From the NCBI GenBank assembly GCA_017545365.1, contig JAFWOP010000029.1:1-64000 (forward strand): a stretch of DNA of 64,000 nt. The letters are read 5' to 3'. Below are positions 34,357 to 43,600 of this stretch, piece by piece. Numbering within the stretch: the first letter of the stretch is position 1; each line of letters opens with the position of its first letter. Position numbers and translations under genes: made by a program. This stretch comes from Bacteroidales bacterium. Its GTDB lineage: Bacteria > Bacteroidota > Bacteroidia > Bacteroidales > P3. The notes beneath the pieces were generated by a model. It ran no database searches, was not told where the DNA came from, and was given only the letters and a program-made list of their open reading frames with translations.

Positions 34357-37109
34357 GGTGTGTAATATTTGTCGTAAAACTGTTTGTATGCTGCCACCCG
34401 CTTTCTGTTGTACAGCGTCGTGTAGTTCTGTTTAGATATGGCATAGACCTGGTAGTCCGCCGCGTTGTATTCTGCCAGCGGTCCTTCTTTCAGCTGTAGG
34501 TGCCGTGCAAAATCCGTCGCCTCCTTGGCATCGTTGAAAGTGCTGATGGTAATCATTTGTGTCGAATCGTCGAACATCAGCGGGTTGGCCTTATAGCCCG
34601 AATTCGAGTAGTAGGTGATGATGAAGTTGCCAATCATGGAGCGCAGTTGTGTGGCCCTGATTTTCTTCTCCTTCACAAGGATGATTACCTGGTGGGCCAT
34701 ATTCTCCTTGTATCTGAACAGTTGGGCTTCGGGCGACAGTTCCTCGGGCTTGTCGGCCGACGGTGTTGCCGGTCTTATGTCCGTCCCCGATGGTGCGTTG
34801 GTCGCATCCTTCGTCAGTGTGTCAGCCACTACCACCTCATCCTCTCCGCTGTTCGAAACATACCGTCCTCCGTCGCCCTGTAGAAAGTTGAGCTGGCTCT
34901 GTGCCAGCGGCACGATGCTGTCGGTGGGCGGATAGTCGGCAATGATGCTGCTGAAGGTGGCAATGGCACGGTCCCTACGGTCGCTGCGGGCGTAGGCCAT
35001 ACCCTCCCAATAGCGGAACTTGCCCAGCATGGCGTGGCCCTCATACAGTTCCTTGGCCGCAGCCACAGCATTCAGCACCTTGTCGTATCGATGGCGGCGG
35101 AAAAGGGCGTAGACCTCTTCATAGTCCTCACGAATCAGCTGGCTGCGCCGCATAATCTCCTTGTAGTAGTCCTCGTCCAGGATGAGGTTGGCGAAGTCGC
35201 TGTCAGGAAAGCCCATCAGCACCATGTCTCTATAATAGTTGGCGTTGGGTGTGTTCCCTTGCTTGTCGTATATCTTATAGAGCATGAAGAAAGCCTGCAC
35301 TATCTCCGGGTTGTCGGTATAGTCGCGCGTCATTCTCAGATAGCAGTCCAGAGCCTTGGGTATGTTGCGTATGCCGTCGTAATAGATATAGCCGGCATTC
35401 AGCAGACACATTGCTGTCTGGCCCTGCATCGAGTCCTGCTCCGACTGGCTCTGGGGCAGCCCTTTCAGATAGTAGGCCACGCAATGGGGGTCGTCGGGGT
35501 TGTCTTTTGCCAGGGTCCCCATCTTGTCGTCATCGGTTTTGGTGCTGTCTGTTCCTTCGGCTCCATCCTCTGTCTCTTCATCGTCAGGCGAGGTGCCTTG
35601 AGCCAGCATGTTCATGCCCAACATGCCCTTCTTCGACAAGAACCAGTAGTCTTCCAAGCCACGCACGCCCCATCGCTGACGGAAGGTTTCTTTGCCTTTC
35701 TGGACGGTGTTGCTGTTATAGAAGTACCAGTCGCCCTGGAGCGTGTTCTGCTGTGCCTTGCTGTCGCCTGCCAGCTGTTCCAGCAGTTCCTTTTCCTTGG
35801 CTTCTTCCTCTGCACGTTTCAGCTCCTCGATTTTCTTGTTTATCAGTTCCAGCCGCTGTTTTTCCGGCATATTGGCGACGGCTATCAGGCTGTCGTTGCG
35901 TTCGACAACGCGGGTATAGGAGACCAGCGAGGTGAGCAGGTCGTGTCTCGACTTGTAATTGGCGTAATGCGGGTAGTCAGCCTTGATGATGCTCATGGCC
36001 GTGTCATAATACATTTGGGCGTGGTCATAGTCCTCCAGCCTGTCGTACATAATGCCTGCCAGGCGGAGGGCCGAGCGGGCTTTCTGGGCGGGGTTGTTTT
36101 TTGACACCGCCGTAGAGGCCTTGAAAGCCTCCACCGCCCTGCCTGTCTCGCGGAAGCCCATATACATCTCGCCCTTGGCGTAGTAAATCTGGTCAAGGAA
36201 CTCCTCGTTCTTCTTATCCTTGAGCATCCTGTCCAACAGTCGTTCCAGCTTTTCCCTGTCGGTATGCTGTAGGTCGGCACACGACGCCATATTCAGCCTT
36301 GCATTAAACTCCATCTCGTACGACGGCCCGCACTTCAGCACCTTCTCGTAGTACTTCGATGCAGTAGGACGCTTGTCCAGTTCCTGGTAGACCTGCCCTA
36401 AGATGTAGTAGATGCGCGCCTTCATCTCTCGTGAAGGCCGCTCGTCAAGGGCCATCTTTAAAAATTGCACCCCTTTCTTGTACTTTTCCTGCGGCAGTGT
36501 GCATTCTGCCATTGCCAAATACAGGTTCAACTTCTGTTTGGAAGCGAAGTTGCCCTGTCCGGCTGCCACCACCCACTCGTCCAACGCGCTCTCGGCATCC
36601 TGATAACGATGGTCTAAGGTGGAGCAGCGGGCCATCAGTACAGCGGCCTCGTCGGCGATGGCTGTGCCCGCGTACTGGCTCATCAGCATTTGACATGTGC
36701 TTGCCGCCGTCACAAAGTCATGCTTGTAGAAAGTGGCATAGGCTGTCAGCAGGTAGCATTTGGAGATATACGGCACATGTTCTTGGCCATTGATGAAGAT
36801 ACTGTGTTTCTTGATGCCCTTCACACTCTTCTCCACCGCACGGTCAAACTGAGGGTAGAGCGACATGCTCTCTTCTTTTGTACCCACTTTGTATACGGGC
36901 AGTATACGGGTGTAGTCGTCCTTGCACTTGGCATCCAACAACCTCAGGCCCTCGTTGAGGCTCTCGTTGCCGTTCCACCAGATGTTGTAGTGGGCTGTGG
37001 TGTTGTGGTATTGGATGTTGCTCCACGAAGCCTTTTGGGTAGAACACGACACAACAGTGGCTGCCAACGCTGCTCCTAAAGAGATTAGTATTGCTGTACG
37101 TGTCCTCAT
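34353..37109 (-). CDS. porW: PorW/SprE-like TPR lipoprotein of the type IX secretion system
   Basis: 918 residues from ATG at 37109; a longer frame lacks a signal. The lipobox ends ...AATVVSCSTQ, so Cys is lipidated and the protein is likely in the outer membrane, periplasmic face. The N-terminus (WSNIQYHNTTAHYNIWWNGNESL in pieces) and the long TPR array through about 640 match PorW/SprE, needed for type IX secretion and gliding in Bacteroidota. A C-terminal region (about 830-918) has the pattern NPLMFDDSTQMITISTFNDAKEA and ends RKRVAAYKQFYDKYY. It follows ychF by 34 nt and overlaps bactofilin. Name based on layout, not on a search. Confidence 0.8.
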   Translation of the reverse strand: MRTRTAILISLGAALAATVVSCSTQKASWSNIQYHNTTAHYNIWWNGNESLNEGLRLLDAKCKDDYTRILPVYKVGTKEESMSLYPQFDRAVEKSVKGIKKHSIFINGQEHVPYISKCYLLTAYATFYKHDFVTAASTCQMLMSQYAGTAIADEAAVLMARCSTLDHRYQDAESALDEWVVAAGQGNFASKQKLNLYLAMAECTLPQEKYKKGVQFLKMALDERPSREMKARIYYILGQVYQELDKRPTASKYYEKVLKCGPSYEMEFNARLNMASCADLQHTDREKLERLLDRMLKDKKNEEFLDQIYYAKGEMYMGFRETGRAVEAFKASTAVSKNNPAQKARSALRLAGIMYDRLEDYDHAQMYYDTAMSIIKADYPHYANYKSRHDLLTSLVSYTRVVERNDSLIAVANMPEKQRLELINKKIEELKRAEEEAKEKELLEQLAGDSKAQQNTLQGDWYFYNSNTVQKGKETFRQRWGVRGLEDYWFLSKKGMLGMNMLAQGTSPDDEETEDGAEGTDSTKTDDDKMGTLAKDNPDDPHCVAYYLKGLPQSQSEQDSMQGQTAMCLLNAGYIYYDGIRNIPKALDCYLRMTRDYTDNPEIVQAFFMLYKIYDKQGNTPNANYYRDMVLMGFPDSDFANLILDEDYYKEIMRRSQLIREDYEEVYALFRRHRYDKVLNAVAAAKELYEGHAMLGKFRYWEGMAYARSDRRDRAIATFSSIIADYPPTDSIVPLAQSQLNFLQGDGGRYVSNSGEDEVVVADTLTKDATNAPSGTDIRPATPSADKPEELSPEAQLFRYKENMAHQVIILVKEKKIRATQLRSMIGNFIITYYSNSGYKANPLMFDDSTQMITISTFNDAKEATDFARHLQLKEGPLAEYNAADYQVYAISKQNYTTLYNRKRVAAYKQFYDKYYTP

Positions 37110-37143
37110 TTTTTTTGACGTATATATAATGGTTAATACTCCA

Positions 37144-38244
37144 TCAGACGTTGAATCTGAAATGCATGATGTCGCCATCCTGCACCACATAGTCCTTGCC
37201 TTCCACGGCTATCTTGCCAGCCTCCCTGCATTTGGCCTCGCTGCCCAACGTCACATAATCCTCATACTTTATCACCTCGGCACGGATGAAGCCTCGCTCG
37301 AAGTCACTATGTATAATACCCGCTGTTTGAGGGGCTTTCATACCTTTCTTAAACGTCCAGGCACGGCATTCTTTCGGGCCTGCAGTGAGGAAGGTCTGTA
37401 GGTTTAGCAGCTTGTAGGCCGCCTTGATGAGGCGGTTCACGCCCGACTCTTTCAATCCGAGGTCTTCGAGGAACATCTGCTTCTCCTCGTAGGTCTCCAG
37501 CTCGGCAATATCGGCCTCGATAGCCGCTCCTATCACCAACACTTCGGCCTCTTCGTCCTTCACCGCCTCGCGCACCTTGTCCACATATGCGTTGCCCTTC
37601 ACCACAGATGCTTCGTCCACGTTGCAGACATACAGGATAGGTTTGGCGGTCAGCAACATGAGGTCTTTGGCGGCCTCCTGCTGGCTTTCCTCCAATTTGA
37701 CAGTGCGCGCACTCTTGCCCGAAAGCAGGGCATCGCGATAAAGGTCCATCACCTCCACCAGTTTTTTTGCTTTGGCATCACCTCCAGCCTTTGCCTTTTT
37801 CACCTCTTTGTCGTAGCGGTTCTCGATGGTCTCTAGGTCTTTGAACTGAAGTTCCAGGTCTATGGTCTGTTTGTCACGGATAGGGTCCACGCTGCCGTCC
37901 ACATGGGTCACATTGTCGTCGTCGAAACAGCGTAGCACATGGATGATGGCATCCGTCGTGCGGATGTCGCCGAGGAACTTGTTGCCCAAGCCCTCGCCTT
38001 TCGATGCTCCTTTGACCAGTCCGGCTATGTCCACGATTTCCACCGTTGCCGGCACCACGCTGGCGGGATGTTCCATCTCCACCAGTTTGGCCAGCCGCTC
38101 GTCGGGGACGGTAATCACACCCACATTGGGCTCGATGGTGCAGAAAGGGAAATTGGCCGCCTGTGCCTTGGCGTTGCTCAGACAGTTGAACAGGGTCGAC
38201 TTGCCCACGTTGGGCAGCCCTACAATACCACATTGCAGACTCAT
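37144..38244 (-). CDS. ychF: Redox-linked P-loop ATPase YchF/OLA1
   Basis: 366 residues, the family's usual length. Start chosen at the ATG at 38244 (MSLQCGIVGLPNVGKST), which overlaps the glycosyltransferase stop by 4 nt; a longer frame upstream is that gene read in another phase. Motifs: P-loop GLPNVGKST, FCTIEPNVG, DIAGLVKGAS, and NVDE in place of the GTPase NKxD, which explains ATP preference. The C-terminal TGS domain contains HSDFERGFIRAEV. It acts in ribosome-linked stress responses; the exact role is debated. Confidence 0.96.
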   Translation of the reverse strand: MSLQCGIVGLPNVGKSTLFNCLSNAKAQAANFPFCTIEPNVGVITVPDERLAKLVEMEHPASVVPATVEIVDIAGLVKGASKGEGLGNKFLGDIRTTDAIIHVLRCFDDDNVTHVDGSVDPIRDKQTIDLELQFKDLETIENRYDKEVKKAKAGGDAKAKKLVEVMDLYRDALLSGKSARTVKLEESQQEAAKDLMLLTAKPILYVCNVDEASVVKGNAYVDKVREAVKDEEAEVLVIGAAIEADIAELETYEEKQMFLEDLGLKESGVNRLIKAAYKLLNLQTFLTAGPKECRAWTFKKGMKAPQTAGIIHSDFERGFIRAEVIKYEDYVTLGSEAKCREAGKIAVEGKDYVVQDGDIMHFRFNV

Positions 38245-39179
38245 GACAGCATCTCCTTTTCGATTAAGTATTGGTTGCGGGTAATGGAATTGCGGCAGAT
38301 TAGCTCGCCAAGGAATCCGGCCATAAACAGAACCGTACCCATTAAAATAAACAGCATTGAGACATAGAACCACACACTGTTGGTCAGTGCTATACGGCCG
38401 CACAGGCGCATGACGCACACTATCACAAAGGCTATGAAGCCCAATACGAATGCCAGGCTCCCTATCAGCCCGAAGAAGTGCATGGGCTGCTTGCCGAATT
38501 TCGACATGAACATGATGCTCATCAGGTCGAGGTAGCCGTTGACGAAACGGTCGAGGCCGAATTTGGTGACACCGAACTCGCGCTTGCGGTGCTGCACCAC
38601 CTTCTCGCCGATACGCGAGAACCCCGCCCACTTGGCAATAACGGGAATGTAGCGGTGCATCTCGCCGTAAACCTCGATGCTCTTCACCACATCCTTCCGA
38701 TAGGCTTTCAGGCCGCAGTTGAAGTCGTGCAGCTTGATGCCGCTCATCTTGCGAGTGGTCCAGTTGAAGAACTTCGAAGGTATATTCTTGGCCAGTTTCG
38801 AGTCGTAGCGTTTTTTCTTCCATCCGCTCACCAGGTCGTAACCGTCCTCCTTTATCATACGGTACAGCTCGGGCACCTCGTCGGGGCTGTCCTGTAGGTC
38901 GGCATCCATCGTGATAACCACGTCGCCCTGAGCGTGGCCGAAACCCACGTTGAGAGCTGCGGACTTGCCGTAGTTGCGACGAAATTTGACCCCCTTATAT
39001 CGGGGGTTCTTAGCATGAAGTCCTTCTATTACCTGCCACGACCTATCCTTGCTCCCGTCATCTACCATGATGACTTCATAGTCGAACTGATGCTCCAGCA
39101 TTACGCGGTCAATCCACTCTGCCAGATGGGGCAGCGATTCGTCCTCGTTGAACAGTGGTACAATGATTGATATATCCAT
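38241..39179 (-). CDS. Family 2 glycosyltransferase, dolichol-/undecaprenyl-phosphate mannose synthase type
   Basis: 312 residues. The GT-A catalytic domain has IIVPLFNEDESLPHL, VDDGSKDRSW and the metal motif MDADLQDSPDE (DxD). FNCGLKAYRKDV is typical of DPM1/GtrB-like enzymes. Two C-terminal membrane helices (about 235-258 and 272-295) fit transfer of a sugar to a polyprenyl phosphate on the inner membrane. It follows a DUF4199 protein by 9 nt, a recurrent Bacteroidota pairing, and is coupled to ychF by ATGA. Confidence 0.9.
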   Translation of the reverse strand: MDISIIVPLFNEDESLPHLAEWIDRVMLEHQFDYEVIMVDDGSKDRSWQVIEGLHAKNPRYKGVKFRRNYGKSAALNVGFGHAQGDVVITMDADLQDSPDEVPELYRMIKEDGYDLVSGWKKKRYDSKLAKNIPSKFFNWTTRKMSGIKLHDFNCGLKAYRKDVVKSIEVYGEMHRYIPVIAKWAGFSRIGEKVVQHRKREFGVTKFGLDRFVNGYLDLMSIMFMSKFGKQPMHFFGLIGSLAFVLGFIAFVIVCVMRLCGRIALTNSVWFYVSMLFILMGTVLFMAGFLGELICRNSITRNQYLIEKEMLS

Positions 39180-39188
39180 ATTAGAGAA

Positions 39189-39752
39189 TTATTGTTGTCT
39201 ATTTTTTCTTTGGCGCACCGCGCCTTTTTCAGTACGAAAGATGATTGAGGCAAAGAATGTGATGATTATGCTCATCACTGCTGAGCGGAAGGCACCAATG
39301 AAAGCCCAGTCGCCTGCGGTATAACGGCTGACCAGCTCCACAGCCACCTTGGCTTCAGCACTGCTTTCGGCAGGTTCCATCATGCTGATACGCTGCTGGT
39401 TGTAGTGGGTCACCAACGCGGTGTCCAACACTCCGCAGCGCAGCCATGTCCATAGCCCATACACCACCGCACTCACCACGCCTATGCCCAAGCCTAGCAG
39501 CATCAGCTCCTTTAGCGTCACCTTCCCGTCAGGCAGCTGCCTTTGGTATTGGTAGCATGACCAAAAGATGGCAATGGTCAAAACCAGCTCGGTGACATAG
39601 TTCTCAGGCGACGACATGGGCGACTTGGCAAGCATGTCGCGCAACAGCATAACTGCCGACATCACCGCTCCAGTCAGCGCACCGTCAATAAGGTAGGCCT
39701 TGCGGTAGTTGCCGTATATTGTTGATTCATATCGTCTAAATATCTTTGCCAT
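39189..39752 (-). CDS. DUF4199-type membrane protein
   Basis: 187 residues from the ATG at 39752 (MAKIFRRYEST). Four hydrophobic segments are visible (about 16-33, 43-62, 72-92, 150-172), with basic ends (ARGAVRQRKNRQQ-like tail). Size, topology and position before the GT2 gene match the DUF4199 family of Bacteroidota; its function is unknown. First gene of the run DUF4199-GT2-ychF-porW-bactofilin. Confidence 0.75.
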   Translation of the reverse strand: MAKIFRRYESTIYGNYRKAYLIDGALTGAVMSAVMLLRDMLAKSPMSSPENYVTELVLTIAIFWSCYQYQRQLPDGKVTLKELMLLGLGIGVVSAVVYGLWTWLRCGVLDTALVTHYNQQRISMMEPAESSAEAKVAVELVSRYTAGDWAFIGAFRSAVMSIIITFFASIIFRTEKGAVRQRKNRQQ

Positions 39753-39769
39753 TCTTCTGCAATAAAATG

Positions 39770-39777
39770 CAAATATA
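39770..39777 (-). promoter_or_regulatory. -7 element of the DUF4199-to-bactofilin run
   Basis: Minus-strand TATATTTG followed by C, 18 nt before the ATG at 39752; preceded by TTTTTTTTGTG as at priA and ruvX in this window. Confidence 0.55.
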
Positions 39778-39782
39778 CACAA

Positions 39783-40065
39783 AAAAAACGAAATGATTTA
39801 CTTTTTATTGTGTAATTGTCTCGCTCTATTGTAAAGTATGACTGATTTTTTTCCATATTGGGTTGAGTGTGTTGATTTCTCCGCTTTCGTAATGCTCAGC
39901 TATCGGTAGCTTATAGGACTTTCTTCGCTCCGACACGCTGAGATGTTTTTGCTTGATATACCACACACTACAAGTGCAAGGTATATTGAGGGTTTGCTTC
40001 TCCGAGGCGATTTATAGAAGTATCCATTGCTTAATCATTAGGCCGACAGTTACAATCTACGGCAT
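39783..40065. other. Intergenic region with a trace of the dispersed repeat
   Basis: About 280 bp with no gene. It holds GAGGCGATTTATAGAA near 40004-40019, close to GAGGGCGATTTATGGAA in the repeat copy at 41170-41317, suggesting a decayed or partial relative. Confidence 0.4.
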
Positions 40066-41169
40066 TCAGGCATTCAAAAAAGATGCAATGTCGTGCATGG
40101 GGTCGGCTTGCTTTAATAGCGCGGCGCGGCGTTGGAGGTCTTCTTTAGTGAAGTCTTCATTCATCAGGCGGGATAATGATTGCTGTAGTTCGTAGGGTGT
40201 GTCGGCCACCCAGCAGGCGGGCGCGAGGGTTGTGCCTTCGACCATGGGGCTGTTCACCAGGCAGTGGCGGCCTTCGTAGAGGGCGTTCATCAGCTTCAGT
40301 TTCACGCCTGTTGCCTGCCAGGTGAGCAGTAGGTTGACATGAGCCTCTCGCAGTAGGCGGTGCATGGTGTCGTCGTCGGGGTTGGCCACCAGCCGCACGT
40401 TGGGGTGCTTGGCTACGGCGTGTCGCAACGCTTCGTCGGGGTTTCTTCCCGCGATGACGAATGTGTAGGGGCAGCGGTCTACCACCCCGTTGAGCAGTTG
40501 GTGGACGGCGTTGGTGTTCTCTGGCACTGAGAGGTTCCCGTGGTATAGCACATAGTTTCCACGACCGGTGAGCGATGTTACTTCGGTGTGTCCGTGGGAG
40601 GGCGGCAGCAGTCGCACGTCGTCACACCCTATGGCACGGAAGTGGGTGGCATCGGTGTCGGATATGGCCAACACTGTTGTTGCCTTGGTCAGTAGCGTCT
40701 CATAGCGGCGCAGCTTGCGTGCTTCGGTACGGAAAAAGAAGCGTTTCCAAAGACTCTTCTCAACGGCGGCGAGGGCGGCATAGTAGTCATGTTCCACATT
40801 GTGGGCTCGGACGATGATGCGCCTCCCCTCCCCTGCCAGATGTTCTAGCAGGAGGCAGCAGTGCAGCCCTTCTAGGAGTATGGGGTGGTTGTCCTGCTGT
40901 AGGCGTTGCAGCAGGGTCTGCGAGCAGCGAGAGGCTACGATGTAGGGGCGTTGTTCCAATTGGTGTCGGAGGCCTGTCTCGCGAGGGTAGTAGCGCACCT
41001 CCTCGCACCATCGTTCCAGTTCCTTCGCCTCCTGCCTACCGTAGGTGTAGCAGTGCAGGTGTATTTTTACTCCGGCTTTGGAGAGTGCCACTATTCGGTG
41101 GTATATGTCAATCACTCCGCCGTAGTCGGCTGGCCAGGGGACGTTGAAGGTGACAATGTGGAGGGGCAT
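40066..41169 (-). CDS. GT4-like glycosyltransferase
   Basis: 367 residues. The GT-B pattern is recognisable: N-terminal IVTFNVPWPADYGGVIDIYHR, the central RAHNVEHDYY, and C-terminal VLYHGNLSVPEN, FVIAGRNPDEAL and GVKLKLMNALYEGRHCLVN, the position of the nucleotide-sugar-binding E/K pair. Donor and acceptor cannot be read from sequence. It stands alone between two gaps, so it is not part of an obvious polysaccharide cluster, though a second GT-B enzyme lies 4 kb to the right. Confidence 0.8.
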   Translation of the reverse strand: MPLHIVTFNVPWPADYGGVIDIYHRIVALSKAGVKIHLHCYTYGRQEAKELERWCEEVRYYPRETGLRHQLEQRPYIVASRCSQTLLQRLQQDNHPILLEGLHCCLLLEHLAGEGRRIIVRAHNVEHDYYAALAAVEKSLWKRFFFRTEARKLRRYETLLTKATTVLAISDTDATHFRAIGCDDVRLLPPSHGHTEVTSLTGRGNYVLYHGNLSVPENTNAVHQLLNGVVDRCPYTFVIAGRNPDEALRHAVAKHPNVRLVANPDDDTMHRLLREAHVNLLLTWQATGVKLKLMNALYEGRHCLVNSPMVEGTTLAPACWVADTPYELQQSLSRLMNEDFTKEDLQRRAALLKQADPMHDIASFLNA

Positions 41170-41317
41170 CTTTTAAAGGCGGTTTTAGGGTTTTGCCCTT
41201 GCAGGGCGTGTGTTGTAATGTGCTGGTTTTCTGTAGGCGGTGTCTACAGAGACGTGTGTGGCTGCCTTTTCGAGGGCGATTTATGGAATCGCCTTTAGAA
41301 ATAGGGTATTGACCACT
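41170..41317 (-). repeat. Dispersed palindromic intergenic repeat, copy A
   Basis: Read on the minus strand this gap contains, in order, a GGCGATT/AATCGCC hairpin, CTGTAGACACCGCCTACAG, then CAGCACATTACAAC, ACGCCCTGCAAGGGCAAAAC and CCTAAA. The same order and much of the same sequence recur at 49626-49720 on the plus strand (copy B). No coding potential. Confidence 0.65.
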
Positions 41318-42106
41318 TCATACTTTTTTAGCTCTTACGTTTACTTCGATTTGTAGTCCGTCGTAGGCGATGTGTACGTGCGGAGGCAGTTCTTTCGATA
41401 CTTCGGCATAGAGACCCATCTCGTGGCTGACATGGGTGATGTATGCTTCTCGGGGGGACACGTGCTTGATAATCTCTAGGGCTTCGGGTAGACAGTAGTG
41501 GGAGAAGTGTTTGCTCTTCCTCAGTGCGTTGATGACTAGGGTGTCGGCATGTTCTAGCTTGAGCATCTCGCTGGGGGGTATGTAGTTGGCATCGGTTATG
41601 TAGACCAGTCCGTTAATTCTATATCCCAGCACGGGAAGTTGTTTGTGCAGTGCTTTGATAGGCATAATCTCTACCCCGGCAGCACGGAAGGGTTCGTCGC
41701 CCGAAATTTCGTGGATGTTGGCTTCGGGAAGTCCGGGGAATTCGTGGGGGACGAAGATGTAATGGTAGTCGCGTTCTATTGCCTCACGTGCTTCGTGGTT
41801 GCAGTAGAGGTCCATCTTCTGCTGTTGGACGTAGTTGAACGAGCGTATGTCGTCCAGGCCTCCCACGTGGTCGCGGTGGGCATGGGTGATGAGGATGCTG
41901 TCCAGATGCATCACTTTTTCGCGCAGCATCTGCTCGCGGAAGTCGGGGCCGATGTCGATAAGGATGTTCTTGCCTTCGTCGGTCTCGACTAGTGCGGAGG
42001 TGCGAAGATGGCAGTCATGCCAGTCGGCTGACTGACAGACGGCACATCGACATGCAACAACAGGCACCCCCATGGAAGTACCTGTTCCCAAAAAAGTCAG
42101 TCTCAT
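41318..42106 (-). CDS. MBL-fold metallo-hydrolase, PhnP-like
   Basis: 262 residues from the ATG at 42106 (MRLTFLGTGTSMGVPV); the longer frame reads antisense of rprY. The metal-binding motif is THAHRDHVGGLDD, with further ligands in LITDAN-like VYITDANYIPPSEM and THVSHEMG. CRCAVCQSADWHDCHLRTS is the structural zinc insertion typical of PhnP-type cyclic phosphodiesterases, also common in Bacteroidota without any phn genes. Likely a phosphodiesterase; substrate unknown. It follows rprY by 41 nt on the same strand. Confidence 0.88.
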   Translation of the reverse strand: MRLTFLGTGTSMGVPVVACRCAVCQSADWHDCHLRTSALVETDEGKNILIDIGPDFREQMLREKVMHLDSILITHAHRDHVGGLDDIRSFNYVQQQKMDLYCNHEAREAIERDYHYIFVPHEFPGLPEANIHEISGDEPFRAAGVEIMPIKALHKQLPVLGYRINGLVYITDANYIPPSEMLKLEHADTLVINALRKSKHFSHYCLPEALEIIKHVSPREAYITHVSHEMGLYAEVSKELPPHVHIAYDGLQIEVNVRAKKV

Positions 42107-42147
42107 CCTTTGTGAATGGTTAGATTGAACTAAACCTTTTTGCGCGG

Positions 42148-42843
42148 TTATTCGTTTTTGACGGTCAGACGGAAGCCGACACCATGCACGTTGACGATTT
42201 GTACTTTGGGGTCTACCTTGAGGTATTTGCGGAGTTTGGTGATGTAGACGTCCATGCTGCGGGCTGCGAAGTAGCTGTCGTCCTTCCATATTTTTTGCAG
42301 GGTGCTGGTGCGGTCGACGAGTTGGTTGAAGTTCATGGCAAACATGCGGAGCAGTTCGCATTCTTTCATGGTGAGGCGTTGGACGTTGTCGCCGCAGGTG
42401 AGGGTCTGATGTCCGTAGTCGAAGACTATGCTGCCGATGTGGAAGAGGTTCTTGTCGGGCTTGCCGTCGTCGAAGGAGCGGCGGATGGTGGCATTGACAC
42501 GTGCCAGCAGTTCTTCCATGCTGAAGGGTTTGGTAACATAGTCGTCGGCACCGATTTCGAAACCTTTCAGTTTGTCGGCTTCAAGATTTTTGGCTGTGAG
42601 GAAGATGATGGGTATGCGTTTGTCTACGCGGCGTATTTCCTTGGCGACAGTGAAGCCGTCCTTGACGGGCATCATGATGTCGAGGATGCAGGCATCGACA
42701 TCGTCGTTCTGATAGGAGTCGAGGGCTGCCTGTCCGTCTACAGCCAAAAACACGGTGTAGCCTTTTTGGGTGAGATAGGCTTTTAAGATAGTCCCCAGAT
42801 TGGGGTCGTCCTCTGCTACAAGCAGTTTGATACCTAGGTTCAT
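42148..42843 (-). CDS. rprY: OmpR-type response regulator, RprY-like
   Basis: 231 residues. Receiver domain with EDD at 11-13, phospho-acceptor Asp55 (CILDIMMP), FLTAK and YVTKPF (conserved Lys). Winged-helix C-terminus with LTMKECELLRMFAMNFNQLVDR and AARSMDVYITKLRKYL. The sequence resembles RprY of Bacteroides fragilis, an oxidative-stress and primary-sodium-pump regulator. Its partner kinase RprX is not adjacent here: the flanking genes are a cyclophilin (18 nt upstream) and a metallo-hydrolase. It must be paired with a kinase elsewhere or act alone. Confidence 0.88.
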   Translation of the reverse strand: MNLGIKLLVAEDDPNLGTILKAYLTQKGYTVFLAVDGQAALDSYQNDDVDACILDIMMPVKDGFTVAKEIRRVDKRIPIIFLTAKNLEADKLKGFEIGADDYVTKPFSMEELLARVNATIRRSFDDGKPDKNLFHIGSIVFDYGHQTLTCGDNVQRLTMKECELLRMFAMNFNQLVDRTSTLQKIWKDDSYFAARSMDVYITKLRKYLKVDPKVQIVNVHGVGFRLTVKNE

Positions 42844-42861
42844 ATTGTTATGTTTATTTGT

Positions 42862-43317
42862 TTAGTCTTCGGTTATTTCTATTTTTTCGATTAGGTCGCC
42901 CACTGCGATTTTATCCACCACGTCGAGACCTTCTTCCACTTTGCCGAAACAGGTGTGGACACCGTCGAGGTGCTGGGTGTTTTCGCGGTTGTGGCAGATG
43001 AAGAACTGGCTGCCGCCGGTGTCTTTGCCGGCATGTGCCATCGAGAGCACGCCGCGGTCGTGGTATTGTTTCGGGGCCATGGTTTCGCACTTGATGTGCC
43101 AGCCGGGGCCGCCGGTGCCGATGCGTGGGTCGCGCATGTCATGGCTGTAGGGGCAGCCGCCCTGTATGACGAAGTGGGGTATCACACGGTGGAAGTGCAG
43201 CCCGTCATAGAAGCCGGCGCGGGCCAGCTTGACGAAGTTTGCCACGGTGTTGGGGACTTCTTTTTCATAGAGGGCCACCCGCATGGTGCCCTTGGGTGTT
43301 ATGATGTTAGCGTGCAT
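42862..43317 (-). CDS. Cyclophilin-type peptidyl-prolyl isomerase
   Basis: 151 residues, a single small cyclophilin domain without signal peptide, so cytosolic. Motifs [42 protein letters not shown] and [11 protein letters not shown] cover the active-site Arg, Phe, Gln and His positions; the usual Trp is His in DGVHTCFG, typical of several bacterial members. It catalyses cis-trans isomerisation of proline bonds. First gene of a short run with rprY. Confidence 0.93.
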   Translation of the reverse strand: MHANIITPKGTMRVALYEKEVPNTVANFVKLARAGFYDGLHFHRVIPHFVIQGGCPYSHDMRDPRIGTGGPGWHIKCETMAPKQYHDRGVLSMAHAGKDTGGSQFFICHNRENTQHLDGVHTCFGKVEEGLDVVDKIAVGDLIEKIEITED

Positions 43318-43600
43318 AGGTGTTCTTATCTTCTTTTTGGTATTTTATTAACTTAAAAAATTGCGTTTTATTGTACGCTTATATTAATTTTTTTTACTCG
43401 AGGTATCATGATTGATTGTTTTAAAGGTGACTCTGTGTTTTATAGGTGACCGACCCCTTTTTAACGTTTAAACTCTCAAACGAAGCGAACGTTTTCGATA
43501 AGCCGAGTCCTGACAAGCTTGCTTGTATGGTGAGGCGAGAAAACGACGGCCAGCGCGGAGACCAACCTTTTAAACCTTTAACCCTTTCAATCGTGGCGGA

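Noticed and set aside
38245..38823. N-terminal extension of ychF
   Set aside because: The frame passes through the glycosyltransferase gene in another phase; YchF proteins start at MSLQCGIVGLPNVG.
42107..42361. N-terminal extension of the metallo-hydrolase
   Set aside because: Reads through rprY in the wrong phase; the conserved fold starts at MRLTFLGTGTS.
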